From positions 1 through 5,415 of the forward strand of contig CBFGZI010000183.1 of assembly GCA_965653225.1 (NCBI GenBank): DNA of 5,415 bases, in the 5' to 3' direction. The stretch is from JALZDI01 sp965653225. GTDB lineage: Bacteria; Actinomycetota; Actinomycetes; Propionibacteriales; Nocardioidaceae. Made by a program: the position numbers and the translations under genes. Position 1 is the stretch's first letter, and each line of letters opens with the position of its first letter. The notes beneath the pieces are model-generated. The model did not search any database and was not told the origin of the DNA. It saw nothing but the letters and a program-made list of their open reading frames with translations. This document shows, one piece after another, positions 4,960 to 5,415 of this stretch.

Positions 4960-5415
4960 CTAGCGGCCGACGCCGTCACCGGACAGCACCGGCGTCGCCT
5001 CGACGACTCGAAGCGACACCGGGGTGCCGCTGATCGTCACGGTCTGCGGGATCTGCTGCCACTCGCCGTCGCCGACGCGGAACTCGGCCGCATAGGTGAC
5101 GTCGACACTCGGTGACACGGTGACGTCGGCATCGGTGTAGCGGTGGGTGATCTCGAGGTCGGGGTATGCACCGCCCGGGCCATCGGACTGGTCGGTCCCA
5201 CCGTCGCCGAACGTCCAGTCGAAGCGGGTGGGCTCCGCCCGCACGTCGACGTCCTGGCCGAGCAGTGTGACCTGACGCTCGAACGCCTCCGGCGTCGCGT
5301 AGAAGTTCGTCGCGAAGTTGACGAGCGTCTTGTTCGCCGGCTGCACCTGTACCTGCAGGCTCGGCAGCCCGATCCGCTGCACCTCCCGGAGCACCACCTG
5401 CCAGGTCACCTGCGG
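4960..5415 (-). CDS. PKD-like domain protein, probably secreted, C-terminal part only
   Basis: The reading frame enters from the right edge, is open for 151 residues and ends at TAG 4962-4960. A GTG at 5409 could start it, but the frame is open beyond it, so the true start is probably outside the window. Counting from the edge, residues about 22-60 form beta-rich segments (VQVQPANKTLVNFATNFYA). These lead into FDWTFGDGG (65-73), the signature of a PKD-like immunoglobulin fold, followed by ITHRYTDAD (89-97) and strands with Y109, W119 and the SLRVVEATPVL tail. This layout resembles hypothetical secreted or surface proteins common in Nocardioidaceae, as I recall them. Such folds usually mediate protein or carbohydrate contacts outside the cell. 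The signal peptide would lie outside the window. No cysteine is visible in this part. Confidence 0.8.
   Translation of the reverse strand, partial: PQVTWQVVLREVQRIGLPSLQVQVQPANKTLVNFATNFYATPEAFERQVTLLGQDVDVRAEPTRFDWTFGDGGTDQSDGPGGAYPDLEITHRYTDADVTVSPSVDVTYAAEFRVGDGEWQQIPQTVTISGTPVSLRVVEATPVLSGDGVGR

Noticed and set aside
1..5415. A defence, phage or mobile-element system
   Set aside because: No integrase, transposase, nuclease, methyltransferase or toxin-antitoxin motif is visible, and base composition looks uniform by eye.

Overview
The window looks like ordinary chromosome from a high-GC actinobacterium. Coding sequence is strongly GC-biased at third codon positions, four genes seem to start leaderless from a TANNNT hexamer 6-7 nt before the ATG, and one promoter region carries a DtxR/IdeR-type iron box. 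The mix of families (DUF2277, a PknH-sensor-like lipoprotein, a PKD-like secreted protein) suggests Nocardioidaceae or relatives, but that placement is inference.

Layout. Positions 1-245 (minus) hold the N-terminus of an NAD-dependent epimerase/dehydratase that runs off the left edge. A 42-bp divergent intergenic region holds a 16/19 match to the iron box, covering the likely -10 elements of both flanking genes. Rightward from 288 lies a 548-aa fusion of a flippase-like multi-pass membrane domain and a DPM1-like family 2 glycosyltransferase. It is followed by a 74-aa DUF2277 protein (1944-2168) and a lipoprotein with a Pro/Ser/Thr/Glu linker and a possible PknH-like sensor domain (2197-3078). 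The converging gene ends are separated by two 49-nt related repeats with inverted termini.

The right half is on the minus strand: a hemerythrin-like HHE protein (3260-3787), an aldo/keto reductase (3897-4757), and the C-terminal part of a PKD-like, probably secreted protein (4960 to the right edge). The 202-bp gap between the last two is rich in structure: an inverted repeat bracketing the reductase -10 element, four short repeats at about 12-bp spacing, and a 46-nt two-tier hairpin.

How the genes may work together. The epimerase and the flippase/glycosyltransferase fusion share one divergent control region. They plausibly form an iron-responsive unit that makes or moves a lipid-linked or exported sugar; the substrate cannot be read from the sequence. 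The reductase and hemerythrin-like protein are co-oriented 109 nt apart and could be a redox or oxygen/iron stress pair, but each may have its own promoter. I see no CRISPR array, tRNA, rRNA, insertion sequence or recognised defence system. The most novel points are the iron-box-controlled fusion and the intergenic repeat structures.
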